From Ruminococcus sp. (GTDB lineage Bacteria; Bacillota; Clostridia; Oscillospirales; Acutalibacteraceae): a DNA stretch of 62,675 nucleotides. Positions 17,577-27,310 of this stretch are shown in pieces; the stretch's first letter is position 1, and the number at the start of each line of letters is the position of its first letter. The notes beneath the pieces were generated by a model. The model did not search any database. It was not told the origin of the DNA and saw nothing but the letters and a program-made list of their open reading frames with translations. Both the position numbers and the translations under genes were made by a program. Location of the stretch: contig JAFLSM010000005.1 of assembly GCA_022510955.1 (NCBI GenBank), forward strand, positions 1 through 62,675, read 5' to 3'.

Positions 17577-18779
17577 ATGAGGATACTTGTGGTTTGTCAG
17601 CATTATTGGCCCGAACCATATAAACTTGCTGATGTATGCGAAGAACTTGTAAAAAGAGGTCATACTGTAGATGTTGTTACGGGAGTTCCTAATTATCCTA
17701 TGGGCTATATTTATAAGGAATATAGGAATAGGAACAGACGACATGAAACTCATAATGGAGTAAATATTTTCAGAACTTTTACAATCGGAAGAAGAAATAA
17801 TATATTTTGCAGATTTTTAAACTATATTAGCTATGCGGTTTCATCATCTCTATTCATAAGATCTTTAAAAGATGATTATGATGCAGTTCTTGCTTATCAA
17901 ACATCACCGGTTACTATGTCGTTATCGACGGTTTTATATAAGAAAAGAACAGGAAAAAATGTACTGCTCTACTGTCTTGATTTATGGCCTGCCTCATTGT
18001 CTGCCGGAGGAATTAAGAGCACAAATATAATCTATAAAGTGTTTGGAAAAATTTCTAAAAAAATATATACTTCGGTTTCTTCCGTTGCTGTCAGCTCAGA
18101 AGGTTTTATTGGATATATGAATAAGGAATTTGGAATCCTGGTTTCATCAATAAATTACATTCCTCAATATGCTGAGAATATTTATTTGGAAGTTGAAGAA
18201 TCTAAGAAGTCTGATTCCAAAATTAATCTTGCATTCGCAGGAAATATCGGCACAGCTCAAAGTATGCCGACAATAATCAAGGCGGCACAAATCCTCAAGG
18301 ATGACAAGGACATTATATGGAATATTATAGGTGACGGCTCAGAGCTTGAAAAAAGCATTGAAGCAGTTGAGAATTTAAAGCTTACTAATGTAATATTTCA
18401 CGGAAGAAAATCTTTAGATGAACTTATAGAATATTATAAAACAGCTGATGCAATGCTCGTGACTCTAATTTCTGATGAGAATATCTCACTTACATTGCCT
18501 GCAAAGGTTCAGTCATATATGGCAGCGAGCAAGCCGTTAATTGTTTCGGCAGACGGTGCGGCAGCTGATGTGGTTACAAAAGCCAAGTGTGGATTTTGTG
18601 CACCGGCTGAAAATCCGGAGAAGCTTGCTCAGATGGTAAAAGAATTTAAGAGTCTTACTATAAGTGAAAGAAAAGAATTGGGTAATAATTCCAGAGATTA
18701 TTATTTAAAGAATTTTGACAGAGATTTGTTTTTCGATAAGCTGGAAAAGTTGTTGTATGAATTAAATGATGAGGAGTAG
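17577..18779 (+). CDS. GT4 glycosyltransferase, WbuB-like
   Basis: The 400-aa protein has the GT-B fold. The N-terminal part (MRILVVCQHYWPEPYKLADV) and GVPNYPMGYIY are typical of WbuB-type transferases that act on lipid-linked sugars. The C-terminal nucleotide-sugar half contains LAFAGNIGTAQSMP and a late ADAMLVTLISDE region. GCGAGGGAG lies before the ATG. A 147-bp gap separates it from the kinase gene. The sugar is unknown. WbuB enzymes often act on FucNAc-containing chains, which would agree with CapEFG here. Confidence 0.82.
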   Translation: MRILVVCQHYWPEPYKLADVCEELVKRGHTVDVVTGVPNYPMGYIYKEYRNRNRRHETHNGVNIFRTFTIGRRNNIFCRFLNYISYAVSSSLFIRSLKDDYDAVLAYQTSPVTMSLSTVLYKKRTGKNVLLYCLDLWPASLSAGGIKSTNIIYKVFGKISKKIYTSVSSVAVSSEGFIGYMNKEFGILVSSINYIPQYAENIYLEVEESKKSDSKINLAFAGNIGTAQSMPTIIKAAQILKDDKDIIWNIIGDGSELEKSIEAVENLKLTNVIFHGRKSLDELIEYYKTADAMLVTLISDENISLTLPAKVQSYMAASKPLIVSADGAAADVVTKAKCGFCAPAENPEKLAQMVKEFKSLTISERKELGNNSRDYYLKNFDRDLFFDKLEKLLYELNDEE

Positions 18780-18787
18780 CCCCTTTT

Positions 18788-20002
18788 ATGAAAGTCCTTA
18801 TGATAAATTCTGTTTGCGGAATAGGGAGCACCGGAAGAATATGCGCTGATTTGGCATCTGCTCTGGACAAGCAGGGGAATAGCTGTCTTATAGCATATGG
18901 CAGAAACGGTTATGTTCCGCAGGAATACCGTAAATATGCTGTTAGGATAGGCTCAGATTTTGATGTCAGAAGGCATGCTATGCTTACCAGAATTACCGAT
19001 AGGCACGGTTTCTACTCCAAGCGTTCCACACAAAATTTTATTGACAGGATAAGGGATTATAATCCCGATATTATTCACTTGCATAATATCCACGGTTACT
19101 ATATAAACATCGAGTACCTTTTTAATTATTTGAGAGAACTTTGTAAGCCTGTAATCTGGACACTTCATGATTGTTGGAGTTTTACAGGACACTGTGCTCA
19201 TTATGATTATATTAAGTGTGATAAATGGAAAAACGGATGTTCAAAATGTTCGCAAAAAACAAGATATCCGCAAAGTTTAATTTGTGATAATTCAAAGAAT
19301 AATTGGATAAAAAAGAAGAATCTTTTTAACAGTATAAGTAATTTGTTGATTGTTACTCCGTCACAATGGTTGGCAGATGAGGCAGCAAAATCTTACTTAG
19401 GCCATTATGATATAAGAGTTGTAAACAATGGAATAGATTTGTCTGTTTTTCATCCGACAAACAGTAATTTCAGAGAAAAATACGGATTAAAAGATAAAAC
19501 TATACTTTTGGGAGTTTCAAGTGTTTGGGATGAGCGAAAGGGATTTAATGATTTTATTAATTTATCTAAAATTCTTCCGTCTAAATATAAAATAGTTTTG
19601 GTGGGGGTATCATCTGCTCAAATTCAAAAAATTCCTAAAGAGATACTTGCAATAGAACATACAGAATCACAAAAACAGCTTGCTGAAATATATTCGGCAT
19701 CAGATGTATTTTTGAATTTAACATATGAAGATACATTTCCTACTGTTAATTTAGAAGCATTAGCGTGCGGAACACCTGTGGTTTCGTATAATTCGGGAGG
19801 AAGTGCAGAAATTATCCGCAAATTTGGAGGCGGAATAGTTTTAGACTCAAAAACTCCTGAGGCAGTAAAAGAAAATATAGGCAGAGCAACTGCAATAAAA
19901 CCTGAGGATTGCCTAAAGCATACCTGTAAGTTTGACAGTTTAATCGCACAGGAAAAGTATTTGAAAATATATACAGATTTGTATAAAAAATATATTGGGT
20001 GA
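18788..20002 (+). CDS. GT4 family glycosyltransferase
   Basis: The 404-aa GT-B protein begins MKVLMINSVCGIGSTGRI, with the glycine loop of GT4 enzymes, and has DIIHLHNIHGYYINI and WTLHDCWSFTGHC. These are typical of colanic acid/WcaC-like transferases. A four-Cys group (CDKWKNGCSKCSQK) follows the HDCWSFTGHC motif. The donor-binding EX7E-type region is near FPTVNLEALACGTPVV. It lies eight bases after the previous gene. The donor and acceptor are unknown. Confidence 0.85.
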   Translation: MKVLMINSVCGIGSTGRICADLASALDKQGNSCLIAYGRNGYVPQEYRKYAVRIGSDFDVRRHAMLTRITDRHGFYSKRSTQNFIDRIRDYNPDIIHLHNIHGYYINIEYLFNYLRELCKPVIWTLHDCWSFTGHCAHYDYIKCDKWKNGCSKCSQKTRYPQSLICDNSKNNWIKKKNLFNSISNLLIVTPSQWLADEAAKSYLGHYDIRVVNNGIDLSVFHPTNSNFREKYGLKDKTILLGVSSVWDERKGFNDFINLSKILPSKYKIVLVGVSSAQIQKIPKEILAIEHTESQKQLAEIYSASDVFLNLTYEDTFPTVNLEALACGTPVVSYNSGGSAEIIRKFGGGIVLDSKTPEAVKENIGRATAIKPEDCLKHTCKFDSLIAQEKYLKIYTDLYKKYIG

Positions 20003-20005
20003 AAA

Positions 20006-21196
20006 ATGATTTTTATGGGGCCGCTCTTTCGCAGAGAGCAAGAAGAATATCTGCTTAATCTTTCAAAAACAGGACTGCTTAACGCAGGAAATACATTTCA
20101 ATGGGGTTTAATAGACGGTATATGTGATAATCTCGAGGAAGGAATTTCAATTATTAATGTTCTTCCTGTGGGTACATGGCCAAATAAATTCAAAAAATTA
20201 GTTTTGAAAGATAATGTATGGGAAAATAGAGAAAAACACTGCTATGAAGCAGGTTGCATAAATTTACCTTTTATAAAGCAGTTTACAAGGACAAGAAGAG
20301 TAGCTAAAATAATAAAGAAAAATTTTAAGAATGAAACAGAGCTTTTAATTTGTACTGCATATATGCCGTTTTTAAAAGCCGTTCATCGTCTTCCTGAAAA
20401 ATATAAAATTACTTTAATAATAACTGATTTACCTGAATTTTCGGATATGCATTGCGTATCAGGATTACGCAGATTTTTAAGAAATATCAACAATTCTTTG
20501 ATAAAAAAGTATCTTAAAAGAGTAAACCGATTTGTTCTGCTTACTGAACAGATGAAATATTCTTTGGAGGTTGGTGACAGACCGTATACAATAGTTGAGG
20601 GAGTTTGCGGATATTCAAGTAATCCTAAGTTAAAAAGTGAAATTATAAACGATAAAATAGGAATTTTATATACTGGTAGACTCAATTACAGGTATGGTAT
20701 AAAAACTTTGCTTGATGCATTTTGCAAAATTAACCGTGATGATATTGAGCTTTGGATTTGCGGTTCAGGAGAAATGGAAAATTATATAACCTCTGTTTCT
20801 GAGAAGGACAAAAGAGTGAAATTTATGGGATATAAAACCCATGATGAGATACTCAAACTTCAGAGAAAAGCAGAGATTCTTGTGAACCCCAGAACCAACG
20901 AGGGTGAATATACAAAATATAGTTTTCCATCCAAAACTATGGAGTATATGGCAAGCGGAACTCCTGTAGTAATGTATAAACTTGACGGAGTTCCGAATGA
21001 ATACGATGAGTATTTGTTTTATGTTGAAAACAATTCAGTAGAGGCACTGAAGAATAAACTTGAGTATGTATGCAATTTATCCCCCGAATGCAGAAAAGAT
21101 TTCGGTGAAAAAGCAAGACAATTTGTATTAAATCAAAAAAATTCTAAAGTACAGGGAAAGCGTATATTAGATTTGATAACAGATAACATAGGTTAG
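20006..21196 (+). CDS. GT4 family glycosyltransferase
   Basis: The 396-aa protein has no classical glycine loop at its N-terminus (MIFMGPLFRREQEEYLL). Its second half is a clear GT4 donor domain: ILYTGRLNYRYGIKTLLDAF, ELWICGSGEMENYI, FMGYKTHDEI, and NPRTNEGEYTKYSFPSKTME with MASGTPVV. GGTGAA precedes the ATG three bases after the upstream stop. It is one of four glycosyltransferases in the locus. The sugar is unknown. Confidence 0.8.
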   Translation: MIFMGPLFRREQEEYLLNLSKTGLLNAGNTFQWGLIDGICDNLEEGISIINVLPVGTWPNKFKKLVLKDNVWENREKHCYEAGCINLPFIKQFTRTRRVAKIIKKNFKNETELLICTAYMPFLKAVHRLPEKYKITLIITDLPEFSDMHCVSGLRRFLRNINNSLIKKYLKRVNRFVLLTEQMKYSLEVGDRPYTIVEGVCGYSSNPKLKSEIINDKIGILYTGRLNYRYGIKTLLDAFCKINRDDIELWICGSGEMENYITSVSEKDKRVKFMGYKTHDEILKLQRKAEILVNPRTNEGEYTKYSFPSKTMEYMASGTPVVMYKLDGVPNEYDEYLFYVENNSVEALKNKLEYVCNLSPECRKDFGEKARQFVLNQKNSKVQGKRILDLITDNIG

Positions 21197-21207
21197 GAGA
21201 TGCTGCT

Positions 21208-22422
21208 TTGATTTATTTTGTTTTATTCATAATGTCATGCGGTGTACTTAATGCCGGTTATTCCTATTTATTTGGGTTTCTGATGATTGTAATAGGATAT
21301 CAGTTCTATAAGAATAGGGATGTTTCGCTTAATTTTTTGCAAAAGCCGGAAATATGGATTCTGCTCTCGTTTGGAATAACTTATGTATTGTTTGATGAAC
21401 TTACGGGTACAAATCTGCAAAACTATTTATTGCTTCCTGTAATGGCATATATAATCGGATGGACCTGTAATGATTTGTCCGAGAATCCTTCGGACGGAAT
21501 AAAAAACTGTGTGGTTGCTTTGACTTTGGGTTTTGGTACAAATGTAGTTTTAAATTATTTTGCAAATATAGGACATACGAGGTATCAGCTCGTTGAATTT
21601 TGGACAGGTCAGGTAAGGGCTGCAACAGGTTCAGGCTTTTTGAATACTTTTATTGTTTCACTTGTTTTATACACAATAATTTATGAGAAACGAATTTGGC
21701 TGAAAATTATCCTTTCAGTACTCACGGTATTTTCCTTATTGTATATGTTTATGCTTGGAACAAGAACACAATTTATAGTTTTATTTGTTGTGTTGATTGT
21801 CGGCGTATTGGTATATATGTATCAAAAGCATAAAATGTTGGGTGTGTTTAAATCTTTAATGATATTTACCATATGCACCGCGGTCATTTTATGTATGTAT
21901 ATTTTTAATGTGTTCCACCTTGCGGATTTTATTAATTCGTCCAATATTGCTAACAGATATTATGATAAGGTTGGTTTATCACATTCAAATCAAGGTAGAA
22001 TTGAGGCTTTTATTGAAGGCGTACAGGGGTTGTTTTTATATCCTTTTGGAGGTTTGCACAGCGAATCCTACAGACATAATATGTGGCTTGATATAGGTCG
22101 TGTTTCAGGATTAATTCCTTTTATTATTATGATTGTTTTTTCCTGCATAACATTTAACCATATGCTCAAAATGTTCAAAAACCGAAACTCGGATTCAGCA
22201 ATGAGATTTTTGATTTTATGCCTATATATAGGTGTTATGATTAATTTCTTTGTTGAGCCTATTATGGAAGGATTGCTCAATTTCTTTTTGGGTTTCTGTG
22301 TAGTAAACGGAATGATTGATTGCTATTATTACAAAAATATTTCTCCGTATGTTTCTCAAAGAACCTTGATAACAACAGAGAATAAAACTTTTATGAGAGA
22401 TGATAAGATTGAAAATGACTGA
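21208..22422 (+). CDS. Wzy-type polysaccharide polymerase
   Basis: The 404-aa protein is very hydrophobic, with about ten membrane helices and a longer polar loop near 250-300 (NRYYDKVGLSHSNQGRIEAF), as in O-antigen polymerases and ligases. The TTG start has AGGAGA seven bases upstream. Low sequence conservation is normal in this family, so the call depends on topology and on position between glycosyltransferases and nucleotide-sugar genes. Confidence 0.75.
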   Translation: MIYFVLFIMSCGVLNAGYSYLFGFLMIVIGYQFYKNRDVSLNFLQKPEIWILLSFGITYVLFDELTGTNLQNYLLLPVMAYIIGWTCNDLSENPSDGIKNCVVALTLGFGTNVVLNYFANIGHTRYQLVEFWTGQVRAATGSGFLNTFIVSLVLYTIIYEKRIWLKIILSVLTVFSLLYMFMLGTRTQFIVLFVVLIVGVLVYMYQKHKMLGVFKSLMIFTICTAVILCMYIFNVFHLADFINSSNIANRYYDKVGLSHSNQGRIEAFIEGVQGLFLYPFGGLHSESYRHNMWLDIGRVSGLIPFIIMIVFSCITFNHMLKMFKNRNSDSAMRFLILCLYIGVMINFFVEPIMEGLLNFFLGFCVVNGMIDCYYYKNISPYVSQRTLITTENKTFMRDDKIEND

Positions 22423-23455
22423 TAAAACTCTTTTAATTACCGGCGGAACAGGTAGTTTTGGAAAGGCTGTTCTAAAAAGATTTTTGGCTACAGATATTGG
22501 TGAGATAAGAATTTTTTCCAGAGATGAGAAAAAACAGGATGATATGCGTCATCAATATCAGCTGCAATATCCGCAATTTGCAGATAAAATTAAATACTAT
22601 ATTGGTGATGTCAGAGATTTATCATCAATAAAAAGTGCTATGTATGGCGTTGACTATGTTTTTCACGCAGCGGCATTAAAGCAGGTTCCATCCTGTGAGT
22701 TTTTTCCAATGGAAGCGGTTAAGACTAATATTATAGGTACAGATAATGTGCTTTGTGCAGCTATAGAGGCAGGTGTAAAATCTGTTATATGCCTTTCCAC
22801 TGATAAGGCGGCTTATCCTGTAAACGCTATGGGAACAAGCAAGGCTATGATGGAGAAGGTAGTGATTGCACGAAGCAGGACATCTTCTAATACAAAAATA
22901 TGCTGTACTCGTTACGGAAATGTAATGTGCAGCAGGGGAAGTGTTATCCCTCTTTGGATTGAACAAATTAAAGACGGCAATCCCATTACCGTGACCGATC
23001 CTGATATGACAAGGTTTATTATGTCACTTGAAGAGGCCGTTGAATTAGTTTTATTTGCATTTGAAAATGGAAATAACGGCGATATATTTGTTCAGAAAGC
23101 TCCTGCCTGCACTATCGGTGTTCTTGCAAAGGCTGTAGTTGAACTGTTCGATATTGAAAATAAAACTGAGATAAATACTATAGGTGTAAGGCACGGCGAG
23201 AAAAAGTACGAAACTCTGCTTACTAATGAAGAATGTGCTAACGCCGAAGAAATTGATAATTTTTACCGTGTTTCCTGTGATAAGCGAGGACTTAATTATG
23301 ATAAGTACTTTAATAAAGGAAATGCGAATATTGGTATGATTAAGGAATTTAACAGCGAAAACACAGAATTGCTTAATGTTGAGGAGGTAAAGCAAAAGCT
23401 TTTATCTCTTGAGTATATACAAAAAAAAATAGAAAATTTGGTGCATAAAAAATGA
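22400..23455 (+). CDS. capE: UDP-GlcNAc 4,6-dehydratase/5-epimerase (CapE/FnlA type)
   Basis: The first enzyme from UDP-GlcNAc to UDP-L-FucNAc; it makes a 4-keto-6-deoxy L-sugar nucleotide. This is an extended SDR of 351 aa with the NAD loop ITGGTGSFGKAVLKRF, LSTDKAAYPVNAMGTSK carrying the Ser-Met-Lys triad of CapE enzymes, and GVRHGEKKYETLLTNEE near the C-terminus. Its start overlaps the polymerase gene; an ATG five codons later (MTDKTLL) is an alternative. It overlaps capF by four bases. Confidence 0.88.
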   Translation: MIRLKMTDKTLLITGGTGSFGKAVLKRFLATDIGEIRIFSRDEKKQDDMRHQYQLQYPQFADKIKYYIGDVRDLSSIKSAMYGVDYVFHAAALKQVPSCEFFPMEAVKTNIIGTDNVLCAAIEAGVKSVICLSTDKAAYPVNAMGTSKAMMEKVVIARSRTSSNTKICCTRYGNVMCSRGSVIPLWIEQIKDGNPITVTDPDMTRFIMSLEEAVELVLFAFENGNNGDIFVQKAPACTIGVLAKAVVELFDIENKTEINTIGVRHGEKKYETLLTNEECANAEEIDNFYRVSCDKRGLNYDKYFNKGNANIGMIKEFNSENTELLNVEEVKQKLLSLEYIQKKIENLVHKK

Positions 23456-24600
23456 AAATATTAGTAACGGGTTCTAATGGATTTATTGGAAAAAATTTAG
23501 TATGTGCTCTTAATAATATACGGGAAAATAAAGATAGAACTCATCCGGAACTTAATATAACAGATATATATGAGTATGATACGGACTCAGAACCCTCTGT
23601 TTTGGGAGAGTATTGTAAGGATGCTGATTTTGTTTTTCATCTTGCAGGTGTAAACCGACCTGAGAATAATAGTGAGTTTATGGAGGGAAATTTTGGTTTT
23701 ACCGATGAACTCCTTAATTTGCTTAAAAGAAATAATAATACTTGTCCTGTGATGATTTCATCATCAATTCAGGCGGGTTTAGATAACCCTTACGGACATT
23801 CCAAAAAAGCAGGGGAGAATCTGATTTTTGAATACGGTAAGGAAACAGGTGCAAAGGTTTATGTGTATAGATTTCCTAATGTATTCGGAAAATGGTGCAG
23901 ACCCAATTATAACAGTGCTGTAGCTACTTTTTGTCACAATATTGCAAATGATTTACCAATTAAGGTGAATGATCGCAATGTTGATATGACGCTGGTATAT
24001 ATTGACGATGTTGTTGATGAATTGTTTAAAGCACTTTCAGACAACGCAACAAAAGACGGAGATTTTTGCCGTGTTTTTCCCGAACATAAAACAAAGCTTG
24101 GCAATATAGCTGATTTAATACATTTGTTCAGTAAACAGCCGAATACGCTTATAATGCCGGAGATTGCCGACGGTTCATTTGAAAAGAAGCTGTATTCAAC
24201 CTATCTTTCATATTTGCCAAAGCAAAAAGTTGCTTTTCCGTTAAAGATGAATATTGATGACAGGGGCAGTTTTACCGAATTACTAAAAACAGAAAACTGC
24301 GGTCAGATAAGCGTCAATATCTCTAAACCGGGAATAACAAAAGGACAGCATTGGCACAATACAAAGTGGGAATTTTTTATTGTTGTGTCGGGTCACGGAC
24401 TTATTCAGCTCAGAAAAATCGGAACAGATGAAGTTCTTGAGTTTGAGGTAACAGGTGAAAAGATTGAGGCTATTCATATGCTCCCTGGATATACGCACAA
24501 TATAATTAATTTGAGCGATACTGATAATCTTGTAACTGTGATGTGGGCAAATGAACAGTTTAATCCTCAAAAACCGGATACTTTTGCTGAGAGGGTGTAG
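23452..24600 (+). CDS. capF: CapF-type bifunctional reductase (SDR plus cupin)
   Basis: The second enzyme of the L-FucNAc pathway, reducing the 4-keto sugar produced by CapE. The 382 aa show the two expected domains. The SDR half has VTGSNGFIGKNLVCAL, HLAGVNRP and YGHSKKAGE. The C-terminal cupin (about 265-380) has QHWHNTKWEFF and AIHMLPGYTHNIINLS, with the metal-binding histidines. The start overlaps capE (ATGA). The domain order is the same as in S. aureus CapF. Confidence 0.9.
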   Translation: MKILVTGSNGFIGKNLVCALNNIRENKDRTHPELNITDIYEYDTDSEPSVLGEYCKDADFVFHLAGVNRPENNSEFMEGNFGFTDELLNLLKRNNNTCPVMISSSIQAGLDNPYGHSKKAGENLIFEYGKETGAKVYVYRFPNVFGKWCRPNYNSAVATFCHNIANDLPIKVNDRNVDMTLVYIDDVVDELFKALSDNATKDGDFCRVFPEHKTKLGNIADLIHLFSKQPNTLIMPEIADGSFEKKLYSTYLSYLPKQKVAFPLKMNIDDRGSFTELLKTENCGQISVNISKPGITKGQHWHNTKWEFFIVVSGHGLIQLRKIGTDEVLEFEVTGEKIEAIHMLPGYTHNIINLSDTDNLVTVMWANEQFNPQKPDTFAERV

Positions 24601-24603
24601 CTT

Positions 24604-25341
24604 TTGCAAAATGAAATAAGCCGAAATGTAATATCTCTGGGTTGTTTTTGTTCTGTGGCATTGGAACTGGAGAAAAATGGACTTAGAGATGCGAGTTACC
24701 CTTTTGACTGGTTAATTACCAGAGATTTTTCTAAAGTTTTACATCTTATAGAAACAAATTTTGATAATTTTCTAAATGAAGATAATTTGATTCAATCCAT
24801 ATCATCAAGAAATTATTATTATGATGAGATACAAAAAATTTGGTTTTATCATGATTTTTCATCAAACTCTGATTTGCATTCACAGATGGATGATGTTAAA
24901 GAGAAATTTAATCGTAGGATAAATAGATTTTATTCTGCAATAAAACAGCCCACGACCTTTATTAGATATGTAAAAAATCAGAAAGATGCGGATTATATAA
25001 ATCAGTACAGCAAAAAAATTGAAAATATAATAAAACGTTTTTGTCCTCATAATCAAATTATCTATTTTTATAATGATGATTTAGTGTTGAATGTAGAAGA
25101 TTCATATTCCGTAAAGGTGGATAGGAATGATTCTGTTTCTCGCCATCCTTTTAGACAGCATATGGACCTATTGGAAAATTTGATTGAAAATTATGATGAT
25201 AAGAAGCGTGAAGAAAATATAAAGCGATACAACAAACTTACTCTTAAAAGGGGCATAAATAAAATTAAAATAAAATTGAACAAATTATTATGCAGACTGG
25301 GAGTAGTTAAAGAGTATTCACACAGTAAGGTAATAAAATAA
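24604..25341 (+). CDS. DUF1796 putative papain-like cysteine peptidase
   Basis: The 245-aa protein starts at TTG and carries the family signature ISLGCFCSVALELE followed by GLRDASYPFDWL. DUF1796 proteins are predicted papain-fold enzymes. The cysteine is in GCFCSV. The region YHDFSSNSDLHSQM supplies candidate histidines, and IIYFYNDDL fits a core strand. No signal peptide or membrane helix is seen, so it acts in the cytoplasm. It lies between capF and capG, which otherwise form one pathway. Its role is not known; a sugar- or lipid-linked transferase or amidase activity is one possibility. Confidence 0.7.
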   Translation: MQNEISRNVISLGCFCSVALELEKNGLRDASYPFDWLITRDFSKVLHLIETNFDNFLNEDNLIQSISSRNYYYDEIQKIWFYHDFSSNSDLHSQMDDVKEKFNRRINRFYSAIKQPTTFIRYVKNQKDADYINQYSKKIENIIKRFCPHNQIIYFYNDDLVLNVEDSYSVKVDRNDSVSRHPFRQHMDLLENLIENYDDKKREENIKRYNKLTLKRGINKIKIKLNKLLCRLGVVKEYSHSKVIK

Positions 25342-25359
25342 TTTATAAGGAAGCAGTAT

Positions 25360-26502
25360 ATGTCAAAAATTAAACTTATGACAATAGTAGGCACAAGACC
25401 TGAAATTATAAGACTTTCGGAAACTATAAAATGTTGTGACAAATATTTTGAACAGATTTTAGTGCATACAGGACAGAACTATGACTATGAGTTGAATCAG
25501 ATTTTTTTTGAAGATCTTAATCTTCGTGAGCCCGATTATTATTTAAATTCGGTTGGTGAAAATCTGGGAGAAACTATAGGAAATGTCATTTCAAAAAGCT
25601 ATGAGTTAATGCTAAAACAAAAACCTGATGCAGTGCTTGTACTTGGAGACACAAATTCGTGCTTATCGGTTATTGCTGCTAAGCGTTTGCATATTCCGAT
25701 ATTCCATATGGAGGCAGGAAATCGTTGCTTTGATGAATGTCTTCCTGAGGAAACAAACAGAAGAATTGTTGATGTAACAGCAGATGTAAATATGTGTTAT
25801 TCCGAGCACGCAAGACGGTATCTTAACGCATCCGGTGTTCCTAAGGAAAGAACATTTGTAACGGGTTCACCTATGGCTGAGGTTCTTCACTCAAATATAG
25901 ACAGGATTTTGAGCAGTGATATTTTAAAGCGTTTAGGACTTGAGAAAAAGAAATATATATTACTTTCTGCACATAGAGAAGAAAATATAGATACAGAATC
26001 TAATTTTTTCAGTTTGATGAACTCAGTAAATGCAATGGCAGAGAAATATGATATGCCAATCATATATTCATGTCATCCAAGGAGTAAAAAATTTATTGAA
26101 AAACATAACTTTGTGTTTGATAAGCGTGTAGTTCAGCATAAGCCGTTAGGCTTTCATGACTACAACAACCTGCAAATGAATGCTTTTTGTGTGGTTTCCG
26201 ACAGCGGAACATTGCCTGAGGAATCCAGCTTTTTCCTTTCAATAGATAAAGCTTTTCCTGCTGTTTGCATACGCACCTCTACCGAAAGACCTGAGGCTAT
26301 GGACAGAGGTAATTTTATACTTGCAGGAATTAGCGGAGATCAAGTGTTGAGTGCAATAGAAACAGCTGTTAATATGAATAAAAATAAGGATTACGGCTTG
26401 CCTGTAAAGGACTACATGGATGAAAACGTTAGTGCAAAGGTTGTAAAAATTATTCAGAGTTATACGGGCATTGTAAACAAATTTGTATGGCGAAAGGATT
26501 AG
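25360..26502 (+). CDS. capG: UDP-N-acetyl sugar 2-epimerase (CapG/WecB type)
   Basis: The third enzyme of the UDP-L-FucNAc route, a non-hydrolysing 2-epimerase. The 380-aa sequence has the N-terminal VGTRPEIIRLS, HTGQNYDYELNQIFF, GDTNSCLSVIAAKR, HMEAGNRCFDECLPEETNRR and SAHREENIDTE. These are the family's substrate and catalytic motifs. AAGGAAG precedes the ATG. The CapE-CapF-CapG set suggests the 2-epimerised product is UDP-L-FucNAc, rather than UDP-ManNAc made by WecB. Confidence 0.9.
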   Translation: MSKIKLMTIVGTRPEIIRLSETIKCCDKYFEQILVHTGQNYDYELNQIFFEDLNLREPDYYLNSVGENLGETIGNVISKSYELMLKQKPDAVLVLGDTNSCLSVIAAKRLHIPIFHMEAGNRCFDECLPEETNRRIVDVTADVNMCYSEHARRYLNASGVPKERTFVTGSPMAEVLHSNIDRILSSDILKRLGLEKKKYILLSAHREENIDTESNFFSLMNSVNAMAEKYDMPIIYSCHPRSKKFIEKHNFVFDKRVVQHKPLGFHDYNNLQMNAFCVVSDSGTLPEESSFFLSIDKAFPAVCIRTSTERPEAMDRGNFILAGISGDQVLSAIETAVNMNKNKDYGLPVKDYMDENVSAKVVKIIQSYTGIVNKFVWRKD

Positions 26503-26503
26503 T

Positions 26504-27310
26504 ATGAACGAGCTTCAAAAGAAAGAATTTGAAATTCTTGAGTGTTTTGTTAAAATTTGCAATGCTTTGAATTTGAAATATTTTCTTGTGTGCGGAAGTG
26601 CTCTGGGTGCAGTTAAATACAAGGGCTTTATTCCTTGGGATGATGATGTTGATGTTGCACTTTTCAGAGAGGATTATGAAGTCTTTTTATGTGAAGCGCC
26701 AAAAATGCTTCCGAATAACTTTTTCCTTCAAAATTATAAATCAGATCCCGAATTTCCAGCAATATACAGCAAGCTTCGAAATTCAGATACTACATATATA
26801 GAACGCAGTGCGTCAAATCTTAATATAAACCATGGAATTTACATTGATGTTTTTCCACTTGACGGTTACCCAAAGGGCAGATTGAAAAGAGCTGTATTTG
26901 AGCTCAGAAAAAAGATTTATAAATCTCTGTTATCTGCTTCATTTTTACACGATTCAAAACTAAAAAAGTGCTTGTTTTTACCGTTCAGAGCAATTGGTAT
27001 TCATAAAAAATCGAATAAAATTGCAGAGAGCTACGAGAAAATGATTATTAAATATTCTGTCTCAGCTTCTGATATAGTTACCAATCACGGTAACTGGCAG
27101 GGTAAATTGGATTATACAGATAAAAAAATTTTTTCCAATGGTAGAGACGCAATTTTTGAGGGACTCCACGTTATAATTCCTTACCAATACAACGCTTATT
27201 TAGAAAAAAAGTATGGCGACTATAGAAAGGACCCTCCTTTGTCACAGCAGGTTGGACACCACTATTATACAGAAATTGATTGTTGCCATTCGTTCAAGGA
27301 GAAGATATAA
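26504..27310 (+). CDS. licD: LicD family phosphotransferase
   Basis: LicD-type enzymes attach phosphocholine or other phospho-groups to surface glycans through phosphodiester bonds. From the ATG at 26504 (AAAGGA five bases upstream) it has 268 aa. The nucleotidyltransferase-like core is clear: FLVCGSALGAVKYKGFIPWD, then DDVDVALFREDYE. These contain the metal-binding aspartates. GIYIDVFPLDGYP and KYGDYRKDPP are typical for the family. Its stop overlaps the next start (TAATG). No licA/licC choline genes are in the window, so the group transferred is not known. Confidence 0.85.
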   Translation: MNELQKKEFEILECFVKICNALNLKYFLVCGSALGAVKYKGFIPWDDDVDVALFREDYEVFLCEAPKMLPNNFFLQNYKSDPEFPAIYSKLRNSDTTYIERSASNLNINHGIYIDVFPLDGYPKGRLKRAVFELRKKIYKSLLSASFLHDSKLKKCLFLPFRAIGIHKKSNKIAESYEKMIIKYSVSASDIVTNHGNWQGKLDYTDKKIFSNGRDAIFEGLHVIIPYQYNAYLEKKYGDYRKDPPLSQQVGHHYYTEIDCCHSFKEKI

